Source of the DNA: Nyssa sinensis
Taxonomy: Eukaryota; Streptophyta; Magnoliopsida; Cornales; Nyssaceae
Reading direction: 5' to 3'
Assembly: GCA_008638375.1 (NCBI GenBank)
Contig: CM018051.1
Span: 37,450,177-37,514,176, forward strand
Length of the DNA: 64,000 nucleotides
Position numbers and translations under genes: made by a program. Under the pieces are notes generated by a model, which was not told the DNA's origin, ran no database searches, and worked only from the letters and a program-made list of their open reading frames with translations. This document shows, in pieces, positions 21,542 through 33,363 of the stretch. Each line of letters opens with the position of its first letter. Position 1 is the stretch's first letter.

Positions 21542-21935
21542 CACTACAAGAAATAGGACTATTAGTGGCGTTTATAAGCACCCCTAAAAATAAAATAAAC
21601 GCCATTAATAACCTTTAGCAGCATTCGCCTGTGCGCCGCTTGTAGTAGTGTCACAAATACTATTAGCGACATTTAGACGAAAAATGCCATTATTAATACC
21701 CTATTAGCGACGTTTTTAAACGCCACTAATAAGTGTCGCTAAAAAGTACACCTGAAGCCATTAAAAGGCGCTAATAGTCCTTTATTAGCGGCGCATGCAT
21801 GAACGCCGCTAATAATGCCTATTAGCGATGCATGCGTGAACACTGCGAATAATGGACTATTCGTGGCATACATTATGCACTGCAAATAGTCCATTATTAG
21901 TGGCACACAATGTGCACGGCTAATAATGGTTTTAC
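21542..21935. repeat. CACTA 1 left subterminal repeat region
   Basis: Short motifs of the type TATTAGCGGCG and its reverse complement recur many times, often as small palindromes. In CACTA elements such subterminal repeats bind the element's own TnpA-type protein. The motif here resembles that of CACTA 2 at 57376 but is more degenerate. Confidence 0.75.
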
Positions 21936-22284
21936 ATTTTTTTTCAAAACATGCAATTTTTATATTCAATTTTCACCTGTTCAAACTCAGGTCATCAATA
22001 ATATAATATAATCGCATACATAACAATAAAGATATCAAATTCATGCCATAAATAAAACAAAAGTTAATTACAAATACAAATTTCGAGCACAAATTCAAAT
22101 TCTTGTAGTAAATAAAAAATTGTTACCAATATACAGATTAATGTTAGAAAAAAAAGAAGGAAAAAATTTGTCAGCCCAACCCAGTTCATCTCCCTCCCGA
22201 CCTAAGAATCTAGTAATCTAAAAAGATAAATTCACAATTATTAATTGTGAGTAAAAAAATATTAAGAAAAATTATAAAATTACA

Positions 22285-22645
22285 TATTTATTTTGCATAA
22301 GTTACAAATCGGACATCCGAATTGTGTTATGAAAGTTTGAGCACATGTATTTTACTAGTTTAGAGGTTTGTGAACTGGTTTGGTGGTGGTTTGATAGCTT
22401 TTGGGAATTTTGGACGGTCGAAGGCCCAAAATGGTCCATTTTCGACACTTAAGTCTTTCTTTTTTTTTTGGCATAAGTTGCAAACCGGCTATCCGAATTG
22501 TTTTTTTTAAGTTTAAGCACATGTATATTACTAGTTTAGTGGTGTGTGAATTTGTATGGTGTTAGTTTGATAATTTTTGGGCATTTTAGGCAGTCGAAGG
22601 CCCAAAACGGGTCATTTTTGACACTTTAAGTCCTCTTTTTATACA
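22285..22645 (-). repeat. Two satellite-like monomers inside CACTA 1
   Basis: Two tandem units of about 172 bp contain TTGCATAAGTTACAAATCGG and GGCATAAGTTGCAAACCGG, then TATTTTACTAGTTTAGAGGT and GAAGGCCCAAAATGG. They are the reverse complement of the monomer that fills 791-9221. The third copy starts near 22640 but stops after a few bases. They lie between the TnpA-like gene and the 3' end of the transposon. Confidence 0.85.
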
Positions 22646-22708
22646 TAAATTGTAGTAGAGCTGTTAATTATTTACTAGTTCTAAAAAATGATACAGCTTT
22701 TAAATTTA

Positions 22709-24221
22709 CTAAGATTGAGAAGGGCCGCCTTGTTGCCTTAGTAGTGTCTGCACAATCTCCTCAAGATGGGACAACCGTTGCTCCAACTTTGTGTTACGGT
22801 GCACTGATGCCTCGACCTTCTATGTGGCCGCCTGGACTCTCGCAACGCTGTCAACAAAAGATGATGTTAGTGTAGGCCAGACACCGGCCCTTAGGCTACG
22901 GACCCATCCACACCTCCGGCCTAAAATGGCCTCGCTCATCTAGTCATCGGTCATTAGGGTCTTTCCCTCAAGGGTCGACTATGCACGCCTTTGGACCATC
23001 TCCTCCCAAAAAATGATAAATGTTATGTTATATATATTACAAATTTTTAAAAACTCTAAATTTATTAATAGTGGTATGTATATGGTAGAAACTTACGTTT
23101 AACCGTTGCGACTCTACGTCCACCTAACCCTTTTCTAGGTTAAAATGTGTCCTATTCTTGAGATTAATGGGGTTGGGCAATGCACCGGTGTCTAGGTTGC
23201 ATCACAATAGTAATAACACTATTAAGTTAGATTTAGAAAAGTAGTATTTCCAATATAAAAAAATATAAGCAATTATAATTACCATATCATACATATGGCG
23301 TACAAATAAATGTGAACCACCACAGTAATTCACAATTTGTTTGCTCCTACTCTCTGCATTTCTTACACTAACTACCTATACATTAAATTCAACATTGTTA
23401 ATATATATGTAATAAATTTTTCTAAAACTATTAATTATGTTATTTGATTACCTTGAATTCATCAGGGTCCTTACCGGTCACAAAAACGAACCCACGCCTC
23501 CTGCGACACCCCTCTACAAGGCTTCTTGTGGGGGTCTCTCCCTGTATTTACCTTCTTCCTATAATGCACGTGCAGCTTGTGGTGGTAGTCTTTAAAGCGA
23601 ACCCCAAGGCAATTGTCTACCGCCTTCCGCACGTGCGGTAAATATAGGTCAATATCAAATTTCTCCTGCAAAATCATTTCACATTAAAATTAAAGTATAG
23701 ATTCATTACGTATGTAAATAATAAATGGAATGAAAGAATAAAATACATACTAAAATGTGATTGTGGAGCTCCTGTCGTTGCTTCTCGGTGACATCATGCT
23801 AGTCGCTAACATGAAGTGGCTCACTAAGTTGGAAAATGATGTCAATCTCGGTGGCAAACTTCTATGGCCACCCACCAACAGGCATGCTCAATCCCTCAGG
23901 GATCTCAATGTGAAGGCCGACACCCCCAGACGCATTCCTATGTCACTGTAATTTGTTGTTTTTGACCTATCGTGCCCACATCTATGCATGGAGTTCAAAG
24001 TTATTTGAAGAAATATTATAGAAACAATTAGTAACCAAAATTTATAAATATGAATTAAAAAATAATAACATACCAATAACAGTAGCATCAGCATCAATAG
24101 GAGTAGGAGCAGGAATAGGAGCACTTAATAAGGAAAGGCCAATACTTATAGTCGAAACAAGGGTTGATGGGTTTGACCCTGCGGTGGTGGGTAGTCGGCG
24201 GTGTGCACTAGGACCTGCCAT
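22709..24221 (-). pseudogene. TnpA-like gene of CACTA 1 (Transposase_24 family)
   Basis: From ATG at 24221 (MAGPSAHRR) the minus strand runs through a short first exon. After an intron it continues with CGHDRSKTTNYS and a LHIEIPEGLSMPVGGWP block. After a second intron ending in TTTTGCAG come EKFDIDLYLPHVRKAVDN and KDYHHKLHVHY, then a PLRNPTH-type region. It ends in a heptad-patterned LEQRLSHLEEIVQTLL and a stop at 22709. These are features of the plant transposase family Ptta/En/Spm. The same exon borders and blocks recur in CACTA 2 (59054-63982). Several stops and frameshifts break it, for example a TAG within the GGWP-KFATE stretch. The role in intact elements is binding to the subterminal repeats. 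Confidence 0.75.
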
Positions 24222-24309
24222 ATCTACAAGTAGAAAAATAGTTGAAAACACGTAAAAAATTAACTGAATAAATTAATATCCGAAATTACACATGTAATAC
24301 CTACGACAA

Positions 24310-26563
24310 TTATTCATCAAATTCCGTATCATCATCTGTTCTAGCAATTTCTTCATTATCATAACAATACTCCAATAATGTGTCATCATAAAAATCACTT
24401 TCATCATCATCATCATCATCAATGAATGCTGCATCCCTCGGATCTAAATGCACTGTATTTCTAAAAACAGCAGCTACAACATGATCGGATTCTACGTCAA
24501 TCCTATTCAGCTAGAACATGGGCATCACATGCACTTGATCATGCTGGACAATACCATCATAGGCCGATTGAAATTCTTCTTGTAGTGCCTTTTCATTTTG
24601 GACTAAATCTTCCTCTTTATCTGGTAGTTCGACTATATCATACACATTTCTAGGCTGTATTTTCTATACAACATGTCATTCACCTCTTATTTTTGTGTCC
24701 TTCAAATAGAATAATTGCTTGGCTTGTGAAGCAAATACATAAGGATTATCCTTAAATGCTGTCCGGGACATATTAACACTTATGAAGTGTTTGTCAGCCT
24801 ACATTCTGGTCTTTCTGTTACTGACATCTCACCAATTACATTTGAACAGATACACCGAGTTACATAGGTAACGTATCTCTATTATATCTTCTATAACACC
24901 ATAGTAGTCCAGCTTTGCCTTGCTTTATACCCGCCCTCAACCATGACACCCCTATTTTGTGTTTGACGGTGGACCTCACGTTGCTTCGTGTGAAAGCGAA
25001 CGCCATCAACAATGCAACCGGTGCATTGAAATATCCTTTCATTCGGGCCATATGCCATACGATCCTTGGGTATGCAAGATCTTTATCTAAGAGGATTTTA
25101 AGTAGAAAAATAAATAAATACATGCCAATTAAGTAATTAGCATTAAAATAAGATATGCTAAACTTACACGGCCTTTGAACTAGTTAAGAAATAATTTCTG
25201 TTAGATTTGCTCTACATTTGCAACATTTTCTCTCTAAAGCTCAATCGTATGCTCACTACATAAAATAAGATATAGTTTTTGTAACTTAGATTCAACTAAT
25301 AAGGTAGCATTGGGAAGGTACACAATAAACTTACTTAAAATATGACAAGGTCTCATCACAATTATGGAGTACGATATACTGTGCTTTTGCCAAGTCTTCA
25401 AGAGGACACCATTCATACGACGAAGCACCTAATGGTCGTATATTTTGATTGAACACCACCAGGCCAGATCATAGTTGTGGTGGACATCTATCAGAATTTC
25501 ATTTTTCACAATTAAACCTCGTCTCAATATCTTCAAAATGTATGGCACAGAACGTGAGACATCAGTATCTACATATGCCTCAACAATTGATCATTTTGGT
25601 CGTGCTTTGTGAAGCACGTATTATTTTAATGTGTATAAGAATATGGGGCAATAATAATTCAACAACATATTAAATATTAACTTATGTCCCTTTCAAATCG
25701 ATATATCCATCGATATTGGACCGGTCCACCAATTCTAGCCTCATGCGGCATATCCATAGCCAAGTGAACCATGACATAAAAAAAAACTGGAGGAAAGATC
25801 ATTTCTAACTTGTAGCGGATTACAACAACATCCCTTTCGAGCTTCTCTAGTACTTCCAACTTTAATGTTTTGACACTTCATTCTTTGAAGAAGCATCCTA
25901 ACTCAATCAATGTCATTGATACTCTCTCGGGAAGATATCCACGTATTACAACTAGAAATAGTCATTGTAAAAGTACGTGACAATCATGACTCTTTAATCC
26001 AAACATTTTTCCATCTTTAACATTCACACACCGAGGTATATTTGATGCATATCTATCTGGGAAATTCACCGATTTTAACCACTCCAAAATTCTCATTCGT
26101 TTCTCGGGTGATAACGTATAGCATACAAGAGGCACGACAAGTTTATCATTGCTATGTACTAAGTGCAACTCCTTCCTTATGCCCAACTCTTGCAAGTCCA
26201 TCCAAGCTTCAACAGTATCCTTTGTCTTCTCTTCGATGTTCATTAAGGTTCTGAGCACATTATCACATATATTCTTCTCAATGTGCAGAACATCCAAATT
26301 GTGCCTCAACTTCAACGTCTCCAAATATGGAAAATCAAAAAATATTCTTTTCTTCATCTAATTATACTCCATGATTGTACGCTTCCTCTTCTTAGCACCT
26401 GGTATCTTACCAAACCTTACTGGTTGGATATCGGCCAATTGTACCAACAAGTCCTTCCAAGACAACTCATGAGGTGCCGACCTGTGCTCAAGTTTGCCAT
26501 CAAACAGATGCTTCTAGCAGGTTCACCATACATGTGACGATGGTAGAAAATGACGATGCCACA
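24310..26563 (-). pseudogene. TNP2-type transposase of CACTA 1, 3' part
   Basis: Continues the gene that starts at 39309, after the chromovirus insertion. Going along the minus strand: a tnp2 block at 26357-25962 with LKLRHNLDVLHIEKNICDNV, LGIRKELHL, and GLKSHDCHVLLQ. Then a DUF4218-like block at 25859-25677 with KLEMIFPPVFF, MVHLAMDMPHEARIGGPVQY. Then a DUF4216-like block around 24850-24600 with FASQAKQLFYL. Last comes a run of Asp coded by ATC repeats near 24400, and a stop at 24310. Stops and frameshifts are scattered through it. In an intact element this protein cuts the transposon ends. Only 88 bases separate its stop from the ATG of the TnpA-like gene. Confidence 0.85.
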
Positions 26564-26841
26564 TGTAATGACCTGTAAATTTTTTTTTTTTGGGAATAAA
26601 ATATTTGTTTATTTATTTATTTATTTATTTTAGAAATGTATGTGTGTATGTGATGTGTGTGAATAGTGTATGGTGTATGTATGCATGTGTATGTATTTAT
26701 ATGTTATATATATATATATATATGTATACATGTGTTTAATAATATATACATATATATGTGCACAATGTGCATGCCAGCAGTGTGTGTGTAGGCTGCACTG
26801 TGTGTGTGTGTGGCAGACCGTCTATATGTGTGTGTCAAGGG

Positions 26842-26877
<36 letters not shown>

Positions 26878-29675
26878 AAAACCAGCAATGCAAGCAATGC
26901 ATTTAATGCAAAGTTGCATTGCTGCATGGGACAAGAGAGAAAGTCAGAAAAGAGAGAGAAAGGGGAAGGGGAGAGATTGGACTGGGCAGCTGAGAGTTGA
27001 TGCGTATATATGTATGTATATGTTGGGTTTTCATTTTAGAGAGAAAATAGAAAAGGAAAGGCCAAGGGGGGGGACTAAGAGTGCTTTGGAGAATTGAGAA
27101 GACTCAAAGGTGGGGAACAGAAGTGAGAGTTTAAGAGGAGGAGTGAGAAAATCAAACGAAGGTATGTCCTGTATAGTTTCTATTTTAAAATTTTAAAGGC
27201 ATGAACAGTGTGGTTGAGTTGAGATACTGATAGGACATGAAATAAGGAATTTTTTGCAAAAAGAATCAACAAAAATGGTGACAAGATGAAGCAATTAGGG
27301 TCAGTTGCAGGTTAGAGAGAGAGTTGGATTTCCATAATTTTATGTCTTAAAATAGAAACAAATTATGGGGATTTAGTCCCCTTGAGTGCAAGAGGTCATT
27401 GGAAAAAGAAGGAGCTCAAAACAATTAAGAAATAGGTGCGAAATAGGGAAAACACAGTCGGCCAGAGCTGTGGTTTCTCCCCTATTCGTGAAGATCTAGT
27501 GATCTAAATCCAAAATTGAGCTTGGATATGAGATCCTTGGAAAAAATAAAAGAAAACTACATTTTTAAACCTTGAAAAATCGACCGGAAAATAGTCGCCG
27601 GTGCCAGAAAAGGCGCCTGAACCTCACCAGAATCTACCGAAAAATCGGGGAAGAAAAAGTATTGTTTAGGGCTTTGGTCAGGTCGGGTTTGGGTCAATTC
27701 GGGTCGGGTTAAGACCGACCCACCCCACGTGCCAGCCGTATGTTTTAAATTAAAAATGGGATTGGGGGTGTTTGGCTACAGACTTAATAAATTAGAAATT
27801 AAAATTGAAATTGGGACTGGAATATCTTATCCCTATTTTTGGAACTAGCCACTGTTTGGCTATTCTGATTTGGAATAGTTAAATCAAAAATTCTGATTTA
27901 ATCCCACAACTTTTGGAAATTAAAAAATGACCCCCAGGAATTTTGATTATTATAATTAGACCCCTGAATAAAATATTAATTTAATTAATTAATTAAGTTA
28001 ATTAATTAAATTATATTAATTATTTTAAATATCACAAAATGGTCCAGAGTCCAAATGGGACAAGTTCTTAGTGCATTTTGACTATCTCGACCATTCTGAG
28101 ACCAGTGGAGAGATGCATTTTACGAGACGGGGTTCTGAAAAATAAAAGACCCGTAATAACATTAAAAATTACCAAAATGCCCCTAAGTTAAAATGTAGTC
28201 AAACGAACTCTGATTTAAGTAAACAAATAGTGAAATTTTATTATCTCAACCATTCCGAATCAACCATGGAGTCCAATTGGCTAAAAGAGGTCTCGGGATG
28301 TAAGAACCCGCAAAAGTGCAAAATGACCATTTTGCCCTTTTTAGTACAGAAGTCCAAATGGAGTTCCGCAAAAGCCTAAACCGACTTTCTTCGGCGTTCT
28401 GAACTCATTGGTGGAGTTTATTTTAGCAAAATAGAGACCCATAAAATAAAGACATAAAATTTAATGAATAACATAATTCAAGTAGCAAATGAACTAAGTT
28501 ATATCTTATGATTTTAAGAACATCGAAGGGCAAAGAGAAGGTAGTCTGACCTTCTGCATTCTTACTGTTAGTTCCACTACACTATGAGTGCGACTTCTTG
28601 GGTTGAGACAAACCCATCAGGTTGATATTTTGCTAAGTAAGAAATATGATTAAGTTTAGGAGTAATTGCCATGTTGAGTTGATGATTCACATATTTGTTT
28701 GATTGTTTATGTACTTATGTGTTTCTTGTTATCTTTTTGAAAGTTTGGTTAAGTAAAAAATGTGGATCATGACTGTATGTATATTCTATGTGCTAGTACA
28801 ATGTGTGAATTATATTCTTCGAAAATTGTTGAGATTATGAAATATGTAACTTAAAGCATGTGTTTAAATGGACTATGTATGGCATGTACCCTTGATAAAG
28901 GGACTTTGTGATTGGAATGTTATTGTGTAACACATTGTCTAAAGCATGCTTCATTTGTGGATAAGGTGTTTTATTAAGATTATATCATGGCATGGTGGAA
29001 TCAGAGCATATTGGCATAGTTTAATTCCTTGAAAGCATGGTGTGGGTTAAGCACGTGGTGCTATATATTATGAGGGTGTAAATCCTATGGTGAAAAACCC
29101 AAAAATTGGCCATTGGTACTCATGCCAGCCGGGACGGACCGTAAAGTGAGACATACAGGTGGTACTCATGCTAGCGGGGAAGGACCGTAGAGTGAGACAT
29201 GGGTGTGGCATAGAGTTTACATGAGTGTGTCACGCATATTGTTCATGTACTACATTGATGATACTGAATGACATGTAGAGATAAATGTACACTTGCACAT
29301 GCCACGTCTTAATTTTGTTTCTTGCATTAGCATTATATTATACCTATAGTTGAGCTGACCCATTCATGGGATAACATATTACAGATGACGCCCCTGCTAC
29401 ATCAGACGTGATGATGTCTTAATGGAGGAAAGAACTTGGAACTATATTTGGCCCGTGGGGCGTATTTTTGGTGTTGTACAAGGGCATAAGCCCTAGACTA
29501 TTTCATGTTTATTTGTATGTTATGAGACAACAGGCAAGGCCTTATGGATTGTATTAGAACATGAATTGGGTTAGTGTTTGGAATGCATGTGATTGTTCTT
29601 TATTTCTTTATTATTTTATTTTTGTTTAGTTTCATTACACTCACCCCCGGTTTCGTAGAAATTCGGGACGTGACA
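26564..29675 (+). repeat. 5' LTR of the chromovirus
   Basis: Starts TGTAATGACCTG and ends GGGACGTGACA. Contains TG/TA microsatellites (26640-26875), a small palindromic patch GCAATGCATTTAATGCAAAG right after the TA run, a three-fold ~145-bp module (28080-28460) and a tandem doublet around 29105-29200. Confidence 0.93.
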
Positions 29676-29678
29676 ACG

Positions 29679-29690
29679 TGGTATCAGAGC
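29679..29690 (+). other. Primer binding site, initiator methionyl tRNA
   Basis: TGGTATCAGAGC, three bases after the 5' LTR, the perfect plant consensus for priming by initiator methionine tRNA. Confidence 0.95.
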
Positions 29691-30042
29691 ATAGGTTCGA
29701 ATACCTAGAGACTGTGGGGTGTTGTTGAACACCATGAGACCCTAGAAGAGAGAGTGAGACTTAGTGTGGAATGTCGGTATTATGTTATAGGATCTTATGT
29801 GTTATATGATTATCTATACTTGAAGCATGACTTGCTGTGATTATGTGTAAATTGATACTATATTGAGATGCATGATGTGAATGATGTATGGAAATTTGCT
29901 AAGTGTATATTATGGCATGCTATACGTACTACTTGTTAAGTGTAAGTGTAGATAAGAACAAGACTGACATTCCTCTTTAATGCTTATGTCCAAATGTGAA
30001 AAAGTGGTATTAAATTTTTCTTTCTTTCTTGGACTTATAGAT

Positions 30043-31345
30043 ATGCTTCCGAGACGAGCTCCTGCTACAGCTAAACCACCTAGACGGGAGACCTAGGGCT
30101 GCTACCCAGCCCTAACATGGCAGACCCAAAGCTGCTGCACCTCCCCATGTCGTGGTAAATGAGATTGTTGCTCCCGCTGATGCCCTTGCCCATAGCTCAA
30201 CTGAGGAGGCTATTGTTCCTGCACCCGCCCCTACTCCTGCCCTTATCCCAGCAGAGAAGGTAGAGCAAACTGTTGGTGCCAGAGACATGGCGGCCCTTCT
30301 ATAGGAGCGTCTTCGTGCTATACAGGAGGCGAGACCTACTGGTGGGGAGACGCGGGATACCTTCGTGATGAAGGTGTTTTAGAGGATGAGACCCCCTTCT
30401 TTTGCTGGGCAGCCTAATCCATTGGCTACAGAGGAGTGGCTGAGACAGATTACTAGGATCCTCGACTCACAGGGGATCACTAAGCCACATTTTAGGATCA
30501 GATGTGCCACCTTTTAGTTCATGGATTTGGCCAGTTAGTGGTAGGAGGTAGCTGCAGACAGGATAGACAGATTCAGTGAGGGCTGGGACGCATTTGTGGC
30601 TATGTTCAATGACCACTATTTTCCAGCCACTGCTAGGTTTGCCCCACATATCATTGGAGAAGGGGAGTTGAGGGTTTTCTATTTTCTCAAAGGGCTAAAG
30701 ACCTCTATCAGAGGGAAGCTAGCAGGCCACATTATAGAGACCTATGAGGAGGCAGTGATCAGGGCTACTAGGGTTGAGAGAGAGTTGGCCGTTCTTAGAG
30801 GGATTAGAGAGTCCCGTGCCCAGAGTAGGACACACTAAGCACAGATCCATATGCCCGCCCTAACTTTTACTGAGGGGAGACCGTCGAAGAGGTCCCGAGC
30901 TCTTGCTTCCTCTACACAAACACCATAGGGACCCCTCTAGTCATTAGCTCCCTGACCTGTTCTGCCACCCACTTCTAGAGGAAAGGGATCACAGAGATCT
31001 TCTTCATGTTAAATGTGTGGACAGCCCAGCCACAAGAAGGCCGATTGCCCTCTGAGGGGCCCCAGCATAGTACAGGGGACCGGGTTTAGTCAAGGGTCAT
31101 TTCCACCGCAGCACAGAGTCAGGCCTGGAGAGCTCCATAGATTTGCTACACTTACCACCAGCTAGGCCATGTTAGGGCCAACTGCCCTTAGGGACAGACC
31201 TCACAGAGGCCACAGTACTACCAGCATACCCAGGTGCCTCTACCATAGCAATAACCAGGCTATAAACCCCCGACACCATATTACCAGGTTGCACCCTCCG
31301 CACTGAGTGTCAGAGCTCCCATACCGAGAGGAGGAGGTTAGCAAA
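30043..31345 (+). pseudogene. Chromovirus gag
   Basis: ATG at 30043 starts MLPRRAPATAKPPRR and hits a TAG after 17 codons. Farther on, the gag core is recognisable (SFAGQPNPLATEEWL around 30400, FNDHYFPATA at 30605, GLKTSIRGKLAG at 30690). About 30 residues normally present between the PATA and RFAPH motifs seem to be missing. Near 31007 a zinc knuckle is present as CGQPSHKKADC, but a TAA replaces the residue after its first cysteine. At least seven stops in the gag frame, most of them TAG. It cannot make the particle protein. Confidence 0.75.
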
Positions 31346-33327
31346 TATAAAGATGGGGAGGCAGGTAGGGTCAGACTACCCAAGGCCGTGTTTATGCAAT
31401 TGCCACTTCAGAGGCCTCTACTTCCAGACCTTTGGTAGTTCGAGGTACATTCCTTATGTTCAGTTCATGGGCCAGTATATTGATAGACTCAGGTGCATCG
31501 CATTCAGTTATCTGCTATACTTGCCATGTCATTGGGGTTGGATATAGATCGGTTGGATCCACCGTTACATGTTGATACACGAGTTGGGGGTAGTGTGATA
31601 TTGACGAGGATCTGTAGAGATTGCTCGCTAGAGATAGTTGATCGCACCCTTCACTTTGATTTCATTGTGCTTGACATGACTGGCTTTGATGTTATTTTGG
31701 GGATGGATTGGTTGTTTACCTACCGGGCGAGTATAGATTGTTATAGAGGGAGGGTGATAGTATACACTCCTGAGGGAGATAGTTTTTATTTTACAAGAGA
31801 TCGTGGGGATTTATTGGTTCCACCATTGTGCGACTTTAAGAGCTGGGGGGTCACAGTTATATGTTGGCTAGCTTGGTTGTAGGTGATAGTGGGACTACAG
31901 AGGGTGTGTTACCACCAGTAGTGGATGAGTTTCCTGATGTCTTCTCGGATGACTTGACTAGTCCACTGTCGAGGCGGGAGATAGAGTTCACAGTAGAGCT
32001 CATCCCTGGCACTGTACCTATTTCTATCCCACCTTACCGTATGGCTCCAACTGAATTGAAAGAGCTCAAGGAGCAGTTGACTGACCTGTAGAGTAAGGGG
32101 TTTATCCGTTCTAGTACTTCTCTGTGGGGTGCTTTGGCACTATTTGCAAAGAAGAAGGATGGGACGTTGTGGTTGTGTATGGACTATAGGAGGCTGAACC
32201 GGGTTACTGTCAAGAACAAGTACCCGCTACCGAGAATCGACGACTTATTTGATCAGCTGAGGGGTTCGAGATGCTTCTCGAAGATTGATCTTCGATCGGG
32301 ATACAATCAGTTGAGAGTACGAGAGGAGGATATAGCGAAGACAACCTTCCGCACTCACTATGGTCATTACGAGTTTGTAGTCATGCCGTTCGGTGTGACG
32401 AATGCCCCGACGACATTCATTGACTTGATGCACCGTATTTTTGGTCAGTATGTAGATCAGTTCGTCGTGGTGTTTGTGGATGATATTTTGATTTACTCAC
32501 CTTCTGAGGATGAGCATGCCTTTCACCTACAGATTGTATTACAGATTTTGAGGGCAGCACCGTTTATTTGCCAAGTTCTCAAAGTGTGAGTTCTAGCTTC
32601 AGGAGGTACAGTTTTTGGGCTATGTTGTGTCAGGGAGAGGAGTATCTGTAGATCCTTCTAAGATTGACTCCGTTATGAGTTGGGAGAGGTTGAAGATCGT
32701 GTTTGAGATACGAAGTTTCTTGGGGTTGGCAAGATACTACCGCCGGTTTGTGGAAGGATTTTCTCCTCTTGCCGCGCCGATGACTCGTCTGATGCGCAAG
32801 GGCATTAGATTTGAGTGGACAGACGACTGTGAGTAGTCATTTCAGGAGCTGAAGAGGAGACTGACTTCAGCGTCCGTCTTGATTATCCCTGAGGGAGGTT
32901 GGGTTATACCGTGTATTGTGATGCTTTTTGAGAGGGATTGGGCTGTGTACTGATGTAGGAGGGTAGAGTGGTAGCCTATGGTTCTCATCAGTTGAAGAGC
33001 CATGAGAAGAACTACCCCACACATGATTTAGAGTTAGCTGTCGTCATCTTTGCACTTAAGAGTTGGTGACACTATTTATATAGGGTGAGGTTCGAGGTGT
33101 TCTCAGATCACAAGAGCCTCGGATATATTTTCACGCAAAAGGACCTGAACCTTCGGCAAAGGAGATGGATAGAGTACATCGAGGACTATAACTTTGATCT
33201 TCAGTACCACCCTAGGAAGGCCAATGTCATAGCAGATGCACTCAGTAGGAGGCTGAGGAGCACTATGGCTAGCATTGCTATTAGAGAGTGGGAGATGATG
33301 GGGGACATTGGAGAGTTTGACTTATAG
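31346..33327 (+). pseudogene. Chromovirus protease, reverse transcriptase and RNase H
   Basis: Protease: LIDSGASHSVI at about 31480, followed by a frameshift, then [61 protein letters not shown], and the catalytic [10 protein letters not shown] with both aspartates at 32479-32484. A frameshift near 32555 and TAG codons at 32089, 32592 and 32834 break it. RNase H: a degraded first half, then [20 protein letters not shown], a TGA at 33067, and [14 protein letters not shown] to [10 protein letters not shown]. In a working element these would process the polyprotein, copy the RNA and remove it. Confidence 0.88.
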
Positions 33328-33363
33328 CTTGTCGAGTTTGAGGGACATGCCACACTATTCAGT

